A stretch of DNA of 64,000 bases from Flavilitoribacter nigricans DSM 23189 = NBRC 102662 (GTDB taxonomy: Bacteria > Bacteroidota > Bacteroidia > Chitinophagales > Saprospiraceae), in assembly GCF_002646595.1 (NCBI RefSeq), contig NZ_PDUD01000041.1, positions 1 to 64,000 on the forward strand. Reading direction: 5' to 3'. The first letter of the stretch is position 1. Every line of letters starts with the position of its first letter. Of this stretch, positions 1-10,195 are shown in pieces. The position numbers and the translations under genes were made by a program. The notes below the pieces were generated by a model. It saw only the letters and a program-made list of their open reading frames with translations, ran no database searches and was not told where the DNA came from.

Positions 1-3000
1 TCGCAGTCTTCGTCGCGGCTAACTACAACCGGATCAGAGATCCCGTCGTACTCACACCAGTTGATTACAGAGTAAGTGCGGAAAATTTTGTAGCACTCGT
101 CGCCGGAAGCAGAGAAGAAATCATCCTTCACGCTGATTGCCAGCAGGTCACAAGCCAGTTCTTCCGTTTCGATGGTGTCTACCTGAGGAGTACCGCAGTT
201 AGCTTCAGCATCTTTCGGGAACTTGATTTTGTATTTGTGCTGCTCTTTGATCGTTACAACCTGCTCACACTTGTTCGTAGAAGTCAGACCTTTTGCGTCA
301 GACACCTGGAAGCGACGTACGAAAGTTCCGTAGCCACAGTCAGTCAGGTCGTCAGTCAGCGGATCCAGTTCTACTACCGTGTAACCCGGGCAGTTGTCAG
401 AACCGGTGGCTTCGCCGAACAGTTCAGTCATTTGCTCAGAGTCAGTTGGGTCAAAGTCGAATGGCAGTTCGTCGCAGTCAATAGCGGCAGGCAGCGGTGG
501 TACACAGTATGCAGGCAGTTTGTCTTCGATCAACAGATCCATCCAGCATACATTGTAGTTGTCGCGTACATCAGCAGCGTCGTATTCGCCGCAGTAAGCT
601 TTTTCAATGGTATTTCCTGGTACGCCGTCTCCGTTGCGGTCGTCCCATACACGCAGTTCAACGCGTACATTTTCGTTCATATCGCAGCAGGTGAAGTCTA
701 CGTAGTCACCCCATGGCGTGTAGTAGAATTCCTGGCCAACACCGTCTCCGTCCGGATCACCGAACTGAACGCTCAGTTGCAGTTCATCATCGATAACTTC
801 TCCGTCACCGTCGTAGTCAAACATATCGAGGCACTCGTAACCGTCGATCAGTACGCGGCGGCGTACTTCGATGCGGATCGGTCCGCAGTTGTCAGAGCTT
901 CCTTCGTCGATGTCGTCAGCGTATACGCGAGCCAGTCCCTGGCCACCGATAGATACGTTCAGATCGTCGTCGCATACTGCGATCGGCTCAACCAGATCTT
1001 CCACCTGGAAGGCACAGAAGATCACTTCTTTGTTACCGCAGGCATCAGTTACTGTGTACTTGATGAAGTGGCAACCCAGAGGAATACCGGATACATAGCG
1101 AGATGCACCAGGAGCGATGGTCGCAACAACCGGACCGTCAGTAGAGAAACCAACAATCTCAGTCAGTACTTCCCAGCTGGAGCAGTTGTCTTCCACCACA
1201 GGCATCGGCACTGCAAAAGCAGCCGTACAGTCGTAAGGACCGGTAGAGTACGTACGCAGGTCTTTGTGACCGTCGTTGTCATAATCTACTTCTTCGCAGC
1301 TCACCACCGGCTTGGACAGGTCGCCCACTTTGATGGTTTGCTTGCATTCACGAACGCGGGCGTAGCCCTCAACACACCAGTCGAGGATCTCCCAGGTACG
1401 AACGATCTTATAAGTTCCTTCACAAACTTCGATCCGCTCACCGTCGGTGTAAGAAGCACCCAGGTTGCAGAAAGTCTGGTTCAGGTAAGCTTTGTGCTCG
1501 TAGTCTGCCCAGTCGTCTTCGCCTTTCACGTAGTCAACGTCAAAAGCCTGGTACAACCAAGGATAGCCAGTCTCATCGGGATGAGGGTTACCTTTAGCGT
1601 CCAGTTTGATGTCGTCTTCGCAAGACAGCTCAGCATCTTTCGGGCAGTAAACGTCATCCAGAGAAGGCTTGCCGATGATGATGTCCTGGTAGCATACATC
1701 CGGAGATGCCAGCTCTTTGCAGGAATCTACGGCCGTGAACTTCCGGCGGATCACTACGTCATCGCAGTTAGGATCATATCCAGTAATCACCTCGTCCATT
1801 ACCGTTACGGTGATGTCCCCGCAATTGTCGGTGAATTTGGCGTAGCCGGTAACGTGGACCAGCAGCCATTCGGCGTGCTTGGAAGAAATAGAACCTCCGA
1901 TCAGGTTACCGTCCGCATCCAGGACATAAGTCGCCGGTCCGTCCAGCAGCAGTTTATCGATATCGGAGCAAACAAACTCCTGATAGCCGTAATCGTAAGT
2001 ATCCCATCCGGAAACATCATCCGGGCAGTAGGCCAGTACCGGCGGCTGATAATCCGAGGCCGTGATGTATCCCCAGCAATTGTTGTTTGGATCGCTATTG
2101 TCCGTTACGATGTACTTATAGGTACCACATCCCTGGATCACATTATCGGATCCGATGCCGTCTTCCACCACAACGGTCGCATCGCACTGGAAATTAGGTG
2201 CAGCACTCGCCAGGGGCAGTATGGCTTCGCAATTCTCCTGCAGGCTGACTTCCAGTTGTCCCGGACAAACTACCTGCTGATCACAATCCTTACATTCTTC
2301 TCCGGTCAGGCTCAGATCCACCCGATAGGTCTGACCACCGGCTTTCACTTCAATCTGGACCGATTGCATCCCGTCGACAATTTCCGTAGGTAATACCAGA
2401 CAGAATTGCTCAACCGCTCCAGCTTTAGGCCCTTCACCAATCGTTTCAAATTTGATGGAATTGGCAAACGGCAGGTTGGTCGGGTTCTCTACGGTATAAG
2501 AAGTTCCGGTCGTTCCCACCACGGTTGCTCCGTTTTCCGGATAGATGACATTGCCAGCTACATCAAAAGCTACGTAGCTTAATCCATAGCCGCAGTTCAC
2601 CTGAATGTTGAAGCAAAGTTGCGTTTTTCCCGTTCCGTAATCAGCACTTCCGCTGTACGAGAAGTCGACACAATCCACCGATACAACACACGGATCTACG
2701 TCCAAACCGATCACCGTTTCATCGTCCGTTACCGGATCGGTCTGGTCCGAATCCGCTGTGGCCGTATTGAATACGGAACCTGCATCCAGATCCGCTTGCG
2801 TAATCGTGTAAGTCGCCGTACAGGTCAGGCTCTCGCCCGAGGCCAGGGCTACCGGCTGAGCACAGCTCAGCGCGGATAGTCCCGGTAGCAGATCGCTAAT
2901 GCTGACATTGGTCAACGTAACGTTACCATCATTGGTCGCAACAAAGGTATACGTGATCACGTCGCCTACTTCATCGTAAGTTGCTACATCCGCTGTCTTG

Positions 3001-6000
3001 GTCAGACTCAGTACCGGCATGCCATCGGCCGTTACCATCTCGTCATCTTCCACCGGATCGGTCTCATCCGAATCCGCCGTAGCCGTATTGAAGACAGAAC
3101 CTGCATCCAGGTCCGCTTGGGTAATCGTGTAAGTCGCCGTACAGGTCAGACTCTCACCCGGGGCCAAATCGACCGGTTGGGTACAAGCCAATGCTGACAG
3201 TCCCGGCAGCGGATCGCTGATCGTGACGTTGGTCAGGCCTTGGTTGCCTTCGTTGGTGGCCACGAACGTATACGTGATCACATCACCCACGGCATCGTAT
3301 GTTGACACATCCGCTGTCTTGGTCAGACTCAGTACCGGCATGCCATCGGCCGTTACCATCTCGTCATCTTCCACCGGATCGGTCTCGTCCGAATCCGCCG
3401 TAGCGGTATTTAAGACAGAACCTGCATCCAGGTCCGCTTGCGTAATCGTGTAAGTCGCCGTACAGGTCAGGCTCTCGCCCGGGGCCAGATCTACCGGTTG
3501 GGTGCAAGCCAATGCTGACAGTCCCGGCAGCGGATCGCTGATCGTGACGTTGGTCAGGCCTACGTTGCCTTCGTTGGTGGCCACGAAGGTGTAGGTGATC
3601 ACGTCGCCTACCGCATCGTAGGTTGCCACATCCGCCGTCTTGGTCAAGCTCAGTACCGGCATACCATCGGCCGTTACCATCTCGTTATCTTCCACCGGAT
3701 CGGTCTCATCCGAATCGGCCGTAGCCGTATTGAATACGGAGCCTGCATCCAGGTCCGCTTGCGTAATCGTATAAGTAGCTGTACAGGTCAGGCTCTCACC
3801 CGGAGCCAGATCTATCGGTTGGGTGCAAGCCAGAGCCGATAAGCCCGGCAGCGGATCGCTGATCGTTACGTTGGTCAGTGCCACGTTGCCTTCGTTGGTC
3901 GCTACGAAGGTGTAGGTGATCACGTCGCCTACCGCATCGTAAGTTGCTACATCCGCCGTCTTGGTCAAGCTTAGTACCGGCATGCCATCGGCAGTTACCA
4001 TCTCGTCATCTTCCACCGAATCGGTCTCATCCGAGTCGGCCGTAGCCGTATTTAAGACAGAACCCGCATCCAGATCCGCTTGCGTAATCGTATAGGTCGC
4101 CGTGCAGGTCAGGCTTTCACCCGGAGCCAGATCTACCGGTTGGTTACAAGACAGCGCACTTAGTCCCGGCAGCGGATCGCTGATCGTGACGTTGGTCAGA
4201 CCCACATTGCCTTCGTTGGTGGCAACGAAAGTGTAGGTGATCACGTCACCGACAACATCGTAAGTTGCTACATCTGCCGTCTTGGTCAGGGTGAGTACCG
4301 GCATGCCATCGGCCGTTACCATCTCGTCATCTTCCACCGGATCGGTCTCATCCGAGTCCGCCGTAGCCGTATTGAATACGGAACCTTCATCCAGGTCCGC
4401 CTGTGTAATCGTGTAAGTCGCTGTACAGGTCAGACTCTCACCCGGGGCCAGATCGACCGGTTGGGTACATGCCAAAGCTGACAAGCCCGGTAGGGGATCG
4501 CTGATCGTGACGTTGGTCAGTGCTACGTTGCCTTCGTTGGTGGCAACGAAAGTGTAGGTGATCACGTCACCGACCGCATCGTAAGTCGCTACATCCGCCG
4601 TCTTGGTCAGACTCAATACCGGCGTTTGGTCCGCCGTTACCGTTTCATCATCCGTAGTCGGATCGGTCTCATCCGAATCCGCCGTAGCCGTATTAAAGAC
4701 AGAGCCTGCATCCAGGTCCGCTTGCGTAATTGTATAGGTAGCTGTACATGTCAAGTTTTCACCCGGGGCCAGGGTTACCGGCTGCGTACAATCTAAAGCC
4801 GATAAGCCCGGCAGCGGATCGCTGACCGTTACGTTATTTAGGGTCACATTACCGGTGTTGGTCGCTACGAAGGTATAGGTGATCACGTTCCCTACCGCAT
4901 CGTAGGTCGCTACATCCGCCGTCTTGGTCAAAGACAGGGATGGATCCATAACGGCAGTGACGATGTCATCATCCTCATCGGTTACCGGCGTATCGCCGGT
5001 TCCGTCACCATCCGTATCGGCGGCACCATTGACACTGGCCGTGTTGGTGAAACTACCATTATCCAGATCACTTTGCTGGATGGTATACTGAGCGGTGTAG
5101 TCCCAGGTTTCTCCAACATCCAGGGCACCGTTCCCATCGTCACCACCGACGTAGACGATACTTCCGGGATTCACATCGGGATCGGTAACTTCTACATTAT
5201 AGATCGTGGTGTTACCGGTATTGGTTACCGTCAGGGTATAATGGATCACATCACCGACCATATCGTAGGTATCCTCAATGGATTCCTTCACGATCATGAT
5301 CTGATTGGTTTGATCCGCCGTTACGGTCTCCTCATCTTCCACCGGATCGGTCTTATCCGAATCCGCTGTGGCCGTATTGAATACCAAACCGGCATCCAGG
5401 TCCGCTTGCGTAATCATATAGGTAGCCGTGCAGGTCAGGTGCTCACCCGGAGCCAGATCAACCGGCTGGGTGCAGGCCAAAGCCGATAAGCCGGGTAGCG
5501 GGTCACTGATGCTTACATTGGTTAGGGACACATTGCCTTCGTTGGTCGCAACGAAGGTATAGGTGATCACGTCCCCCACTGCATCATAGGTCGACACATC
5601 CGCCGTCTTGGTCAGGCTCAGTACCGACATACCATCGGCCGTTACCATTTCATCATCTTCCACCGGATCAGTCTCATCGGAGTCCGCCGAAGCGGTATTT
5701 ATTACCATTCCCGCGTCCAGGTCCGCCTGGGTGATCGTATAGGTAGCCGTACATGTCAGACTCTCACCCGGGGCCAGTTCAACCGGTTGGGTGCAGGATA
5801 GCGCACTCAGTCCCGGCAGCGGATCACTAATTGTAACATTGGTCAGTGGGAGGTTACCATCATTGGTAGCTACAAATTCATAGGTGATCACGTCGCCTAC
5901 CGCCGAATAGGTAGTAGTTCCGGCATCCCCATTGATCTCGATCGCCGTTTTGACCAGGTTCAGTTCGTAAAAGCAGGTACTTTGAATGCAATTATCGGTG

Positions 6001-8114
6001 AGGGCCATCCCCGCTACATCATTCAGTTCTTCTACCCGGCAGTCGAAGCTATTGTCTTCCTGCCACAGGAGGTTAGTCACCTCATCATCCGCCAGGATAA
6101 CATCATCGGTATTTCCATCCAGGAAGTAAGTACCAACCAAACCGGCGTCATTCGCCAGATAGCCATCGTCCTGACCAATGCCATTATCCCATCCACAGTG
6201 GTTGTTATCCCAAACGAGCGACGCGCAAAGCGGGAAATCTGCATTGGAATCCACTGTAAAACAGAGATCCAAGATATGGACGGGCGTATTGAACAGATCG
6301 ATGGGGTTAGATTCATTAGCGATCAGGTCGAACTGGACCTGAATACCACCTCCCCCGTTAAAATTAAATACATCGCCGTATACATCATCGCTTTCGGATA
6401 AACCATTGACGAGGTATCCATTTTCAATATTTTCTACACTGAGGTTAGCAAGAGATCCGGCGTCGTAAAAGAAGCGGATCGTACTGGTGCCCAGTTCCGG
6501 CATCTGGGATTCATCATTGATCGACAGGAGGACCGGAATACAGACCTGGATCTGCTCTCCACAGTTTACATCGGTGGTACCAAAACTCCAGTCCAGTATC
6601 CGGGGCAGGTTAATAGGCGTGAAGGTCGGGTCATCACTACCGGTTAAAAAACTGGACTCATCGGAATCGTCCGTAACCGGATTATCGGATGGATCAACAG
6701 CCGCGGCGGTGGCCTGGTTGGTTACCCCACCGGCATCGATATCCGCCTGGGTAACGGTATAAGTAGCCGTATAGGTCAGTGAGGCTCCGGGCAGTAGATC
6801 CCAAAGATCCCCTTCGCCGTCCTCATCGGTCCCACCGGCCAGATAAACAGGTGTAGGTAAAGTACCGGTTCCGGAAAAGCTTCCCAGATTTTCGGAAACA
6901 TCGATATCGTATAAAGTAACGCTACCCATATTCATCACCTCGTAGGTATAGGTGATGGACATAGACATGGCATCAAAGACCGAAGTTTTCACCAGTCCGA
7001 GCTGGGCATTTTGACCGATCGGGGTCGTCGTAGGATCATTTTCGCCTTCCAGCGGACTGTTATCATCAGAAAAATCATTTACCGAACCGCCATTGGGGTC
7101 AGTAGCGGATGCAGAAGCCTGGTTGACGACACCCCCCATATCAATATCGGCCTGCAGGACCGAATAAGTAGCCGTATAGGTGAGGCTGGCACCCACCAGC
7201 AGGTCCGGCAGATCGCCCTCGCCGTCTTCGTCGGTACCTCCGGCATCGTAAACCGGAACAGGTAGGGCGCCCGCACCGCTAAACTGAGTTACTTCTTCAA
7301 TTACATCAACATCATAGAGGGTGACATCCCCGGTATTGGTTACGGTGTAGGTATAAGTAATTATGCCGGCATCCGCGTCGTAGGTAGAAGTTTTCACCAA
7401 ACCCAGGAGCGGGTTAATGGCACAGGCATCTTCAATACAGTTGGCGCTGGCCGACATGCCTACTTCATCGTCTAACTGGTCGACCCGACAATCAAAACCC
7501 GGGTTAGCGTCCCACAGGAAGTTGATCACTTCATCATCCGCTAAAACTACATTATTGGTAATCCCATTCAAGTAGTAGGTACCCACGAGGCCGGCGTCGT
7601 TCACTACGTATCCATCGTCAGCTGCGATGCCCATATCCCAGCCACAGTGGTTATTATCCAGTACCAGGGAGGCACACATCGGATAGGTCACGTCCGGTTC
7701 AACCGTAAAGCAGAAGTCCATAACGTGGGTCGGGGTATTAAACAGATCGATAGGATTGGTCTCGTTTGCGATCAGGTCAAACTGTACGTGGACACCGCCA
7801 CCACCAGCAAAACCAAAGACATCCCCGTACACATCATTACTCAAATTTAATCCATTAATACTGTAGCCATTTTCTACGCTCTGGATCGTCATATTACTCA
7901 AATACCCTGCATCGTAGAAGAATCTGATGGTACTCGTACCCAGCTCCGGGGTATTCGTTTCATCATCGATGGACACCAGCAGCGGAAAGCAGATCTCAGT
8001 AGTTTCGCCACATGTGATCTGCGCCTCACCGAAACTCCATTCAAGTGTCCTTTGAGACCATAACTGCAAGGTAATGCCAATGCATCCCAGTAGAATTAGT
8101 AAAAGTTTTTTCAT
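1..8114 (-). CDS. Giant secreted repeat protein with two cohesin-like domains (C-terminus beyond window)
   Basis: The start is the ATG at 8114 and the frame stays open to base 1, so 2704 residues are visible and the C-terminus is missing. A signal peptide (MKKLLLILLGCIGITLQLWS) is followed by a cohesin-like beta domain (about 21-215, with GTSTIRFFYDAGYLSN), two DUF11-type repeats, a second cohesin-like domain (about 511-708), and ten DUF11/DUF7507 repeats of roughly 107 residues (about 718-1808) with the words LTKTADVATYDAVGDVITY and TYTITQADLDAG. The last 850 residues are Cys-rich HYR/Ig-like modules of the kind seen in Saprospirales surface proteins (for example RTYSVINWCEYDG). The family suggests an exported adhesin; the ligand is unknown. 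The gene is first in order of a same-strand cluster with 8620-9900 and 10196-20203, which carry the same N-terminal domain. The cohesin-like label is inferred from sequence pattern only. Confidence 0.88.
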   Translation of the reverse strand, partial: MKKLLLILLGCIGITLQLWSQRTLEWSFGEAQITCGETTEICFPLLVSIDDETNTPELGTSTIRFFYDAGYLSNMTIQSVENGYSINGLNLSNDVYGDVFGFAGGGGVHVQFDLIANETNPIDLFNTPTHVMDFCFTVEPDVTYPMCASLVLDNNHCGWDMGIAADDGYVVNDAGLVGTYYLNGITNNVVLADDEVINFLWDANPGFDCRVDQLDDEVGMSASANCIEDACAINPLLGLVKTSTYDADAGIITYTYTVTNTGDVTLYDVDVIEEVTQFSGAGALPVPVYDAGGTDEDGEGDLPDLLVGASLTYTATYSVLQADIDMGGVVNQASASATDPNGGSVNDFSDDNSPLEGENDPTTTPIGQNAQLGLVKTSVFDAMSMSITYTYEVMNMGSVTLYDIDVSENLGSFSGTGTLPTPVYLAGGTDEDGEGDLWDLLPGASLTYTATYTVTQADIDAGGVTNQATAAAVDPSDNPVTDDSDESSFLTGSDDPTFTPINLPRILDWSFGTTDVNCGEQIQVCIPVLLSINDESQMPELGTSTIRFFYDAGSLANLSVENIENGYLVNGLSESDDVYGDVFNFNGGGGIQVQFDLIANESNPIDLFNTPVHILDLCFTVDSNADFPLCASLVWDNNHCGWDNGIGQDDGYLANDAGLVGTYFLDGNTDDVILADDEVTNLLWQEDNSFDCRVEELNDVAGMALTDNCIQSTCFYELNLVKTAIEINGDAGTTTYSAVGDVITYEFVATNDGNLPLTNVTISDPLPGLSALSCTQPVELAPGESLTCTATYTITQADLDAGMVINTASADSDETDPVEDDEMVTADGMSVLSLTKTADVSTYDAVGDVITYTFVATNEGNVSLTNVSISDPLPGLSALACTQPVDLAPGEHLTCTATYMITQADLDAGLVFNTATADSDKTDPVEDEETVTADQTNQIMIVKESIEDTYDMVGDVIHYTLTVTNTGNTTIYNVEVTDPDVNPGSIVYVGGDDGNGALDVGETWDYTAQYTIQQSDLDNGSFTNTASVNGAADTDGDGTGDTPVTDEDDDIVTAVMDPSLSLTKTADVATYDAVGNVITYTFVATNTGNVTLNNVTVSDPLPGLSALDCTQPVTLAPGENLTCTATYTITQADLDAGSVFNTATADSDETDPTTDDETVTADQTPVLSLTKTADVATYDAVGDVITYTFVATNEGNVALTNVTISDPLPGLSALACTQPVDLAPGESLTCTATYTITQADLDEGSVFNTATADSDETDPVEDDEMVTADGMPVLTLTKTADVATYDVVGDVITYTFVATNEGNVGLTNVTISDPLPGLSALSCNQPVDLAPGESLTCTATYTITQADLDAGSVLNTATADSDETDSVEDDEMVTADGMPVLSLTKTADVATYDAVGDVITYTFVATNEGNVALTNVTISDPLPGLSALACTQPIDLAPGESLTCTATYTITQADLDAGSVFNTATADSDETDPVEDNEMVTADGMPVLSLTKTADVATYDAVGDVITYTFVATNEGNVGLTNVTISDPLPGLSALACTQPVDLAPGESLTCTATYTITQADLDAGSVLNTATADSDETDPVEDDEMVTADGMPVLSLTKTADVSTYDAVGDVITYTFVATNEGNQGLTNVTISDPLPGLSALACTQPVDLAPGESLTCTATYTITQADLDAGSVFNTATADSDETDPVEDDEMVTADGMPVLSLTKTADVATYDEVGDVITYTFVATNDGNVTLTNVSISDLLPGLSALSCAQPVALASGESLTCTATYTITQADLDAGSVFNTATADSDQTDPVTDDETVIGLDVDPCVVSVDCVDFSYSGSADYGTGKTQLCFNIQVNCGYGLSYVAFDVAGNVIYPENGATVVGTTGTSYTVENPTNLPFANSIKFETIGEGPKAGAVEQFCLVLPTEIVDGMQSVQIEVKAGGQTYRVDLSLTGEECKDCDQQVVCPGQLEVSLQENCEAILPLASAAPNFQCDATVVVEDGIGSDNVIQGCGTYKYIVTDNSDPNNNCWGYITASDYQPPVLAYCPDDVSGWDTYDYGYQEFVCSDIDKLLLDGPATYVLDADGNLIGGSISSKHAEWLLVHVTGYAKFTDNCGDITVTVMDEVITGYDPNCDDVVIRRKFTAVDSCKELASPDVCYQDIIIGKPSLDDVYCPKDAELSCEDDIKLDAKGNPHPDETGYPWLYQAFDVDYVKGEDDWADYEHKAYLNQTFCNLGASYTDGERIEVCEGTYKIVRTWEILDWCVEGYARVRECKQTIKVGDLSKPVVSCEEVDYDNDGHKDLRTYSTGPYDCTAAFAVPMPVVEDNCSSWEVLTEIVGFSTDGPVVATIAPGASRYVSGIPLGCHFIKYTVTDACGNKEVIFCAFQVEDLVEPIAVCDDDLNVSIGGQGLARVYADDIDEGSSDNCGPIRIEVRRRVLIDGYECLDMFDYDGDGEVIDDELQLSVQFGDPDGDGVGQEFYYTPWGDYVDFTCCDMNENVRVELRVWDDRNGDGVPGNTIEKAYCGEYDAADVRDNYNVCWMDLLIEDKLPAYCVPPLPAAIDCDELPFDFDPTDSEQMTELFGEATGSDNCPGYTVVELDPLTDDLTDCGYGTFVRRFQVSDAKGLTSTNKCEQVVTIKEQHKYKIKFPKDAEANCGTPQVDTIETEELACDLLAISVKDDFFSASGDECYKIFRTYSVINWCEYDGISDPVVVSRDEDC

Positions 8115-8619
8115 CTTGATTATTATTAATGGATTATGAGCAGTAGTCTGTAGCAGAAGTAAGTTTCGTTTCTGAGTGATGAACTTTTGTTCCAACCAAG
8201 GAACGCCCGGAACCTGATAGCCTACACGAGGCGCGGGGCAGGGGCCCTGCGGCGAAGTCAAGGTGAGGACGAGACGAAGGGTAGGACATAAAGGCACGTT
8301 TCAGAAGCATAATTTATTTTTGTTACAGACTACTCTAGTAGCAATTCAAGTCCGGGGTGTCTTAGTATTTTTTGCCAATCCAGATCGCTTTTAGAGGTCC
8401 GAGAGAGCTGGGTCGTCCAGGGGCACCACAGTTCAACACTGTTGCCTTAAGAGGATCCGACGGGACTAAAATCGTCCGGTTGGATGGTTATAAATCCTGG
8501 CTTAAAATGCTATTAGGGTTTGTTGTTATTAGCGAAAATATTTTTTGCCGGGACCAAACTGGTCCCAGCAACAGGCATGGTGGGGTAGCCTCAATATGCA
8601 ACTATTCATTAATCGTCAT
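8115..8619. other. Intergenic region with an 11-bp inverted repeat
   Basis: This is 505 bp between the start of the giant gene and the end of the next gene upstream. AGTAGTCTGTA at 8142-8152 is the exact reverse complement of TACAGACTACT at 8325-8335, so it encloses about 190 bp. No convincing gene is seen on either strand, and I found no clear Bacteroidota promoter match. Confidence 0.4.
8546..8570 (-). terminator. Hairpin downstream of the 426-aa gene
   Basis: An 11-bp stem (GGGACCA/TGGTCCC core plus TGC/GCA ends and one G-T pair on the minus strand) with a 3-nt loop lies 50 bp after the stop at 8620. A T-run flanks the plus-strand side (8541-8546), so on the minus strand the run is A-rich. 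It is therefore not a textbook intrinsic terminator for the upstream gene. Confidence 0.35.
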
Positions 8620-9900
8620 CTACCTCGAGATCACCAGGCTTTTCACCAACGGGTTATCGTCGTCTTCTTCGTTTTTCAGCACCAGATTATACACGCCGGC
8701 ATCCAGGGATGTCAGATCCAGCACATCGCCGGAGCTTACATTTTGCAGGAACTGCACCATGCTTCCCCGGCTATCCAGAACGGTCAGGCTGAACCCCGTA
8801 AAGAAGCGGTTGGCCCGAATGTTGGTAATCCCCTTGCTGGGATTCGGATAAAAACTAACCTCCAACTGATCCGCCGCGGGATCTTGCCCGGCAAACTCCA
8901 AAGTGCGAACGGCCGAATATTTCGTATTGCCTTCCCGGTCCACCTGGGCCAGGCGATAATAGGCTTTCCCTGGTTTCACTTCTTCGTCGAGAAATTGGTA
9001 GGTAGTCGTTTCGGTAGCGTTCCATTGGCCGCGCACGGTACTAATAGTTTCGAAGACGAGTCCATCTTCCGATCTTTGCACATCAAAGAAATCGTTATTG
9101 AATTCCGAGCTGGTTCTCCAATCCAGGACCGCCTGGTCCAAACCAAGTTTTTTAGCCCGAAAATCCCGGAGTACAGCGGTTTCGGGACGTTGCTGCGGTT
9201 GCAGGCATCCTGCGGATTTTTCCACGACCATCCGGCCGGCACGATCCTCCAGTTTATCGATCAGTTTATCGAAGGCTATGGATCGGCTCCACATGAAGTT
9301 GTGCACTTCATCATCCGCCAGGAAGGTCTGTCGGGTATCTTTATTCATAAAGTAGGTACCCACAATGCCCGAATCGTTAACCAGATAGCCAACATCCTGG
9401 TAATTGCCCTTTTCACTTCCGCTGGAATTGTTATCCAGTACCAGGGCGGCGCAGAGTGGAATTTTAGCGCCCGGCTTTACCCGAAACGTAAAGTCCAGGA
9501 TATGAACGGGCGTTTCGGAAAGGTTGATCAGATTCGCATTGTTGGCAATGATATCAAACTGAGCGAACACTCCTCCCCCACCGGCAAACCCAAAGACCTC
9601 ACCGTATACATCCTTGCTCAGGTTGTAGCCGCTCACTTCGTAGCCGTTCTCCACATTTTCGACGCTGACGGATTCCAGATAGCCCGCATCGTAAAAGAAG
9701 CGGATCGTACTGGTGCCCAGTTGGGGGGTATTTGCCGCATCACTAATGGAAACCACGAGTGGGTATTTGACCATAACGTCCTTACCCCGGCTCAACTGTG
9801 CTTCTCCAATGCTCCAGCTCAGGGTCCGCTCGGCCTGTTTCTGGGCCGAGACGGAGACCATGGCTGCAATAACAAAAAGAGGTATTAGTAATTTTTTCAT
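8620..9900 (-). CDS. Secreted cohesin-like domain protein with type IX sorting tail
   Basis: This is a 426-residue protein with signal peptide MKKLLIPLFVIAAMVSVSAQ. A cohesin-like domain (about 21-215, including LGTSTIRFFYDAGYLESVSV and GGGGVFAQFDIIANN) is closely similar to those of the two flanking giant genes. An FN3-like segment follows (about 245-340, YYRLAQVDREGNTKYS). The tail (about 350-426, starting VSFYPNPSKG and ending LVKSLVISR) is a typical type A T9SS C-terminal sorting domain. The protein should be exported and attached to the surface or released by the type IX system. It has one cohesin-like domain and no repeat array, so it could be a minimal cell-anchored partner of the giants; that role is inference. 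The start is a clear ATG directly before the signal peptide. Confidence 0.92.
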   Translation of the reverse strand: MKKLLIPLFVIAAMVSVSAQKQAERTLSWSIGEAQLSRGKDVMVKYPLVVSISDAANTPQLGTSTIRFFYDAGYLESVSVENVENGYEVSGYNLSKDVYGEVFGFAGGGGVFAQFDIIANNANLINLSETPVHILDFTFRVKPGAKIPLCAALVLDNNSSGSEKGNYQDVGYLVNDSGIVGTYFMNKDTRQTFLADDEVHNFMWSRSIAFDKLIDKLEDRAGRMVVEKSAGCLQPQQRPETAVLRDFRAKKLGLDQAVLDWRTSSEFNNDFFDVQRSEDGLVFETISTVRGQWNATETTTYQFLDEEVKPGKAYYRLAQVDREGNTKYSAVRTLEFAGQDPAADQLEVSFYPNPSKGITNIRANRFFTGFSLTVLDSRGSMVQFLQNVSSGDVLDLTSLDAGVYNLVLKNEEDDDNPLVKSLVISR

Positions 9901-10195
9901 ATTTATTTTGATTTAAAGACCGTAGGAGGACTTTCTTCCTCCGTCCGGCTTTTACGAGTGTGCTTGGGAATTATTAATCGGGCTGCAAACGCCACTTTTT
10001 CGTTTATACTTCAGCTATTTTTCAGTCCGTACCCTCCGGGTATGCACTTCAAAATGAGCTTCGTCTAATCAAAAAATTGACTGTTTTCGCCACAAAGAAA
10101 AAATCCCAAACACACTCTAATATGCAAATGACAGTTCCCGAAAAGGGAGTCGAGAGGCGAACACCCGGTGGGATCCGCCTCTCTGATGGGGACAA

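Noticed and set aside
237-2393. Long plus-strand open frame opposite the first giant gene
   Set aside because: The minus strand encodes a Cys-rich HYR-like protein with recognisable motifs through the whole stretch. The plus-strand translation has no domain and reflects codon bias.
8545-9888. 447-residue plus-strand frame
   Set aside because: It is antisense to the 426-residue cohesin-like/T9SS gene, which has a signal peptide and a sorting tail.
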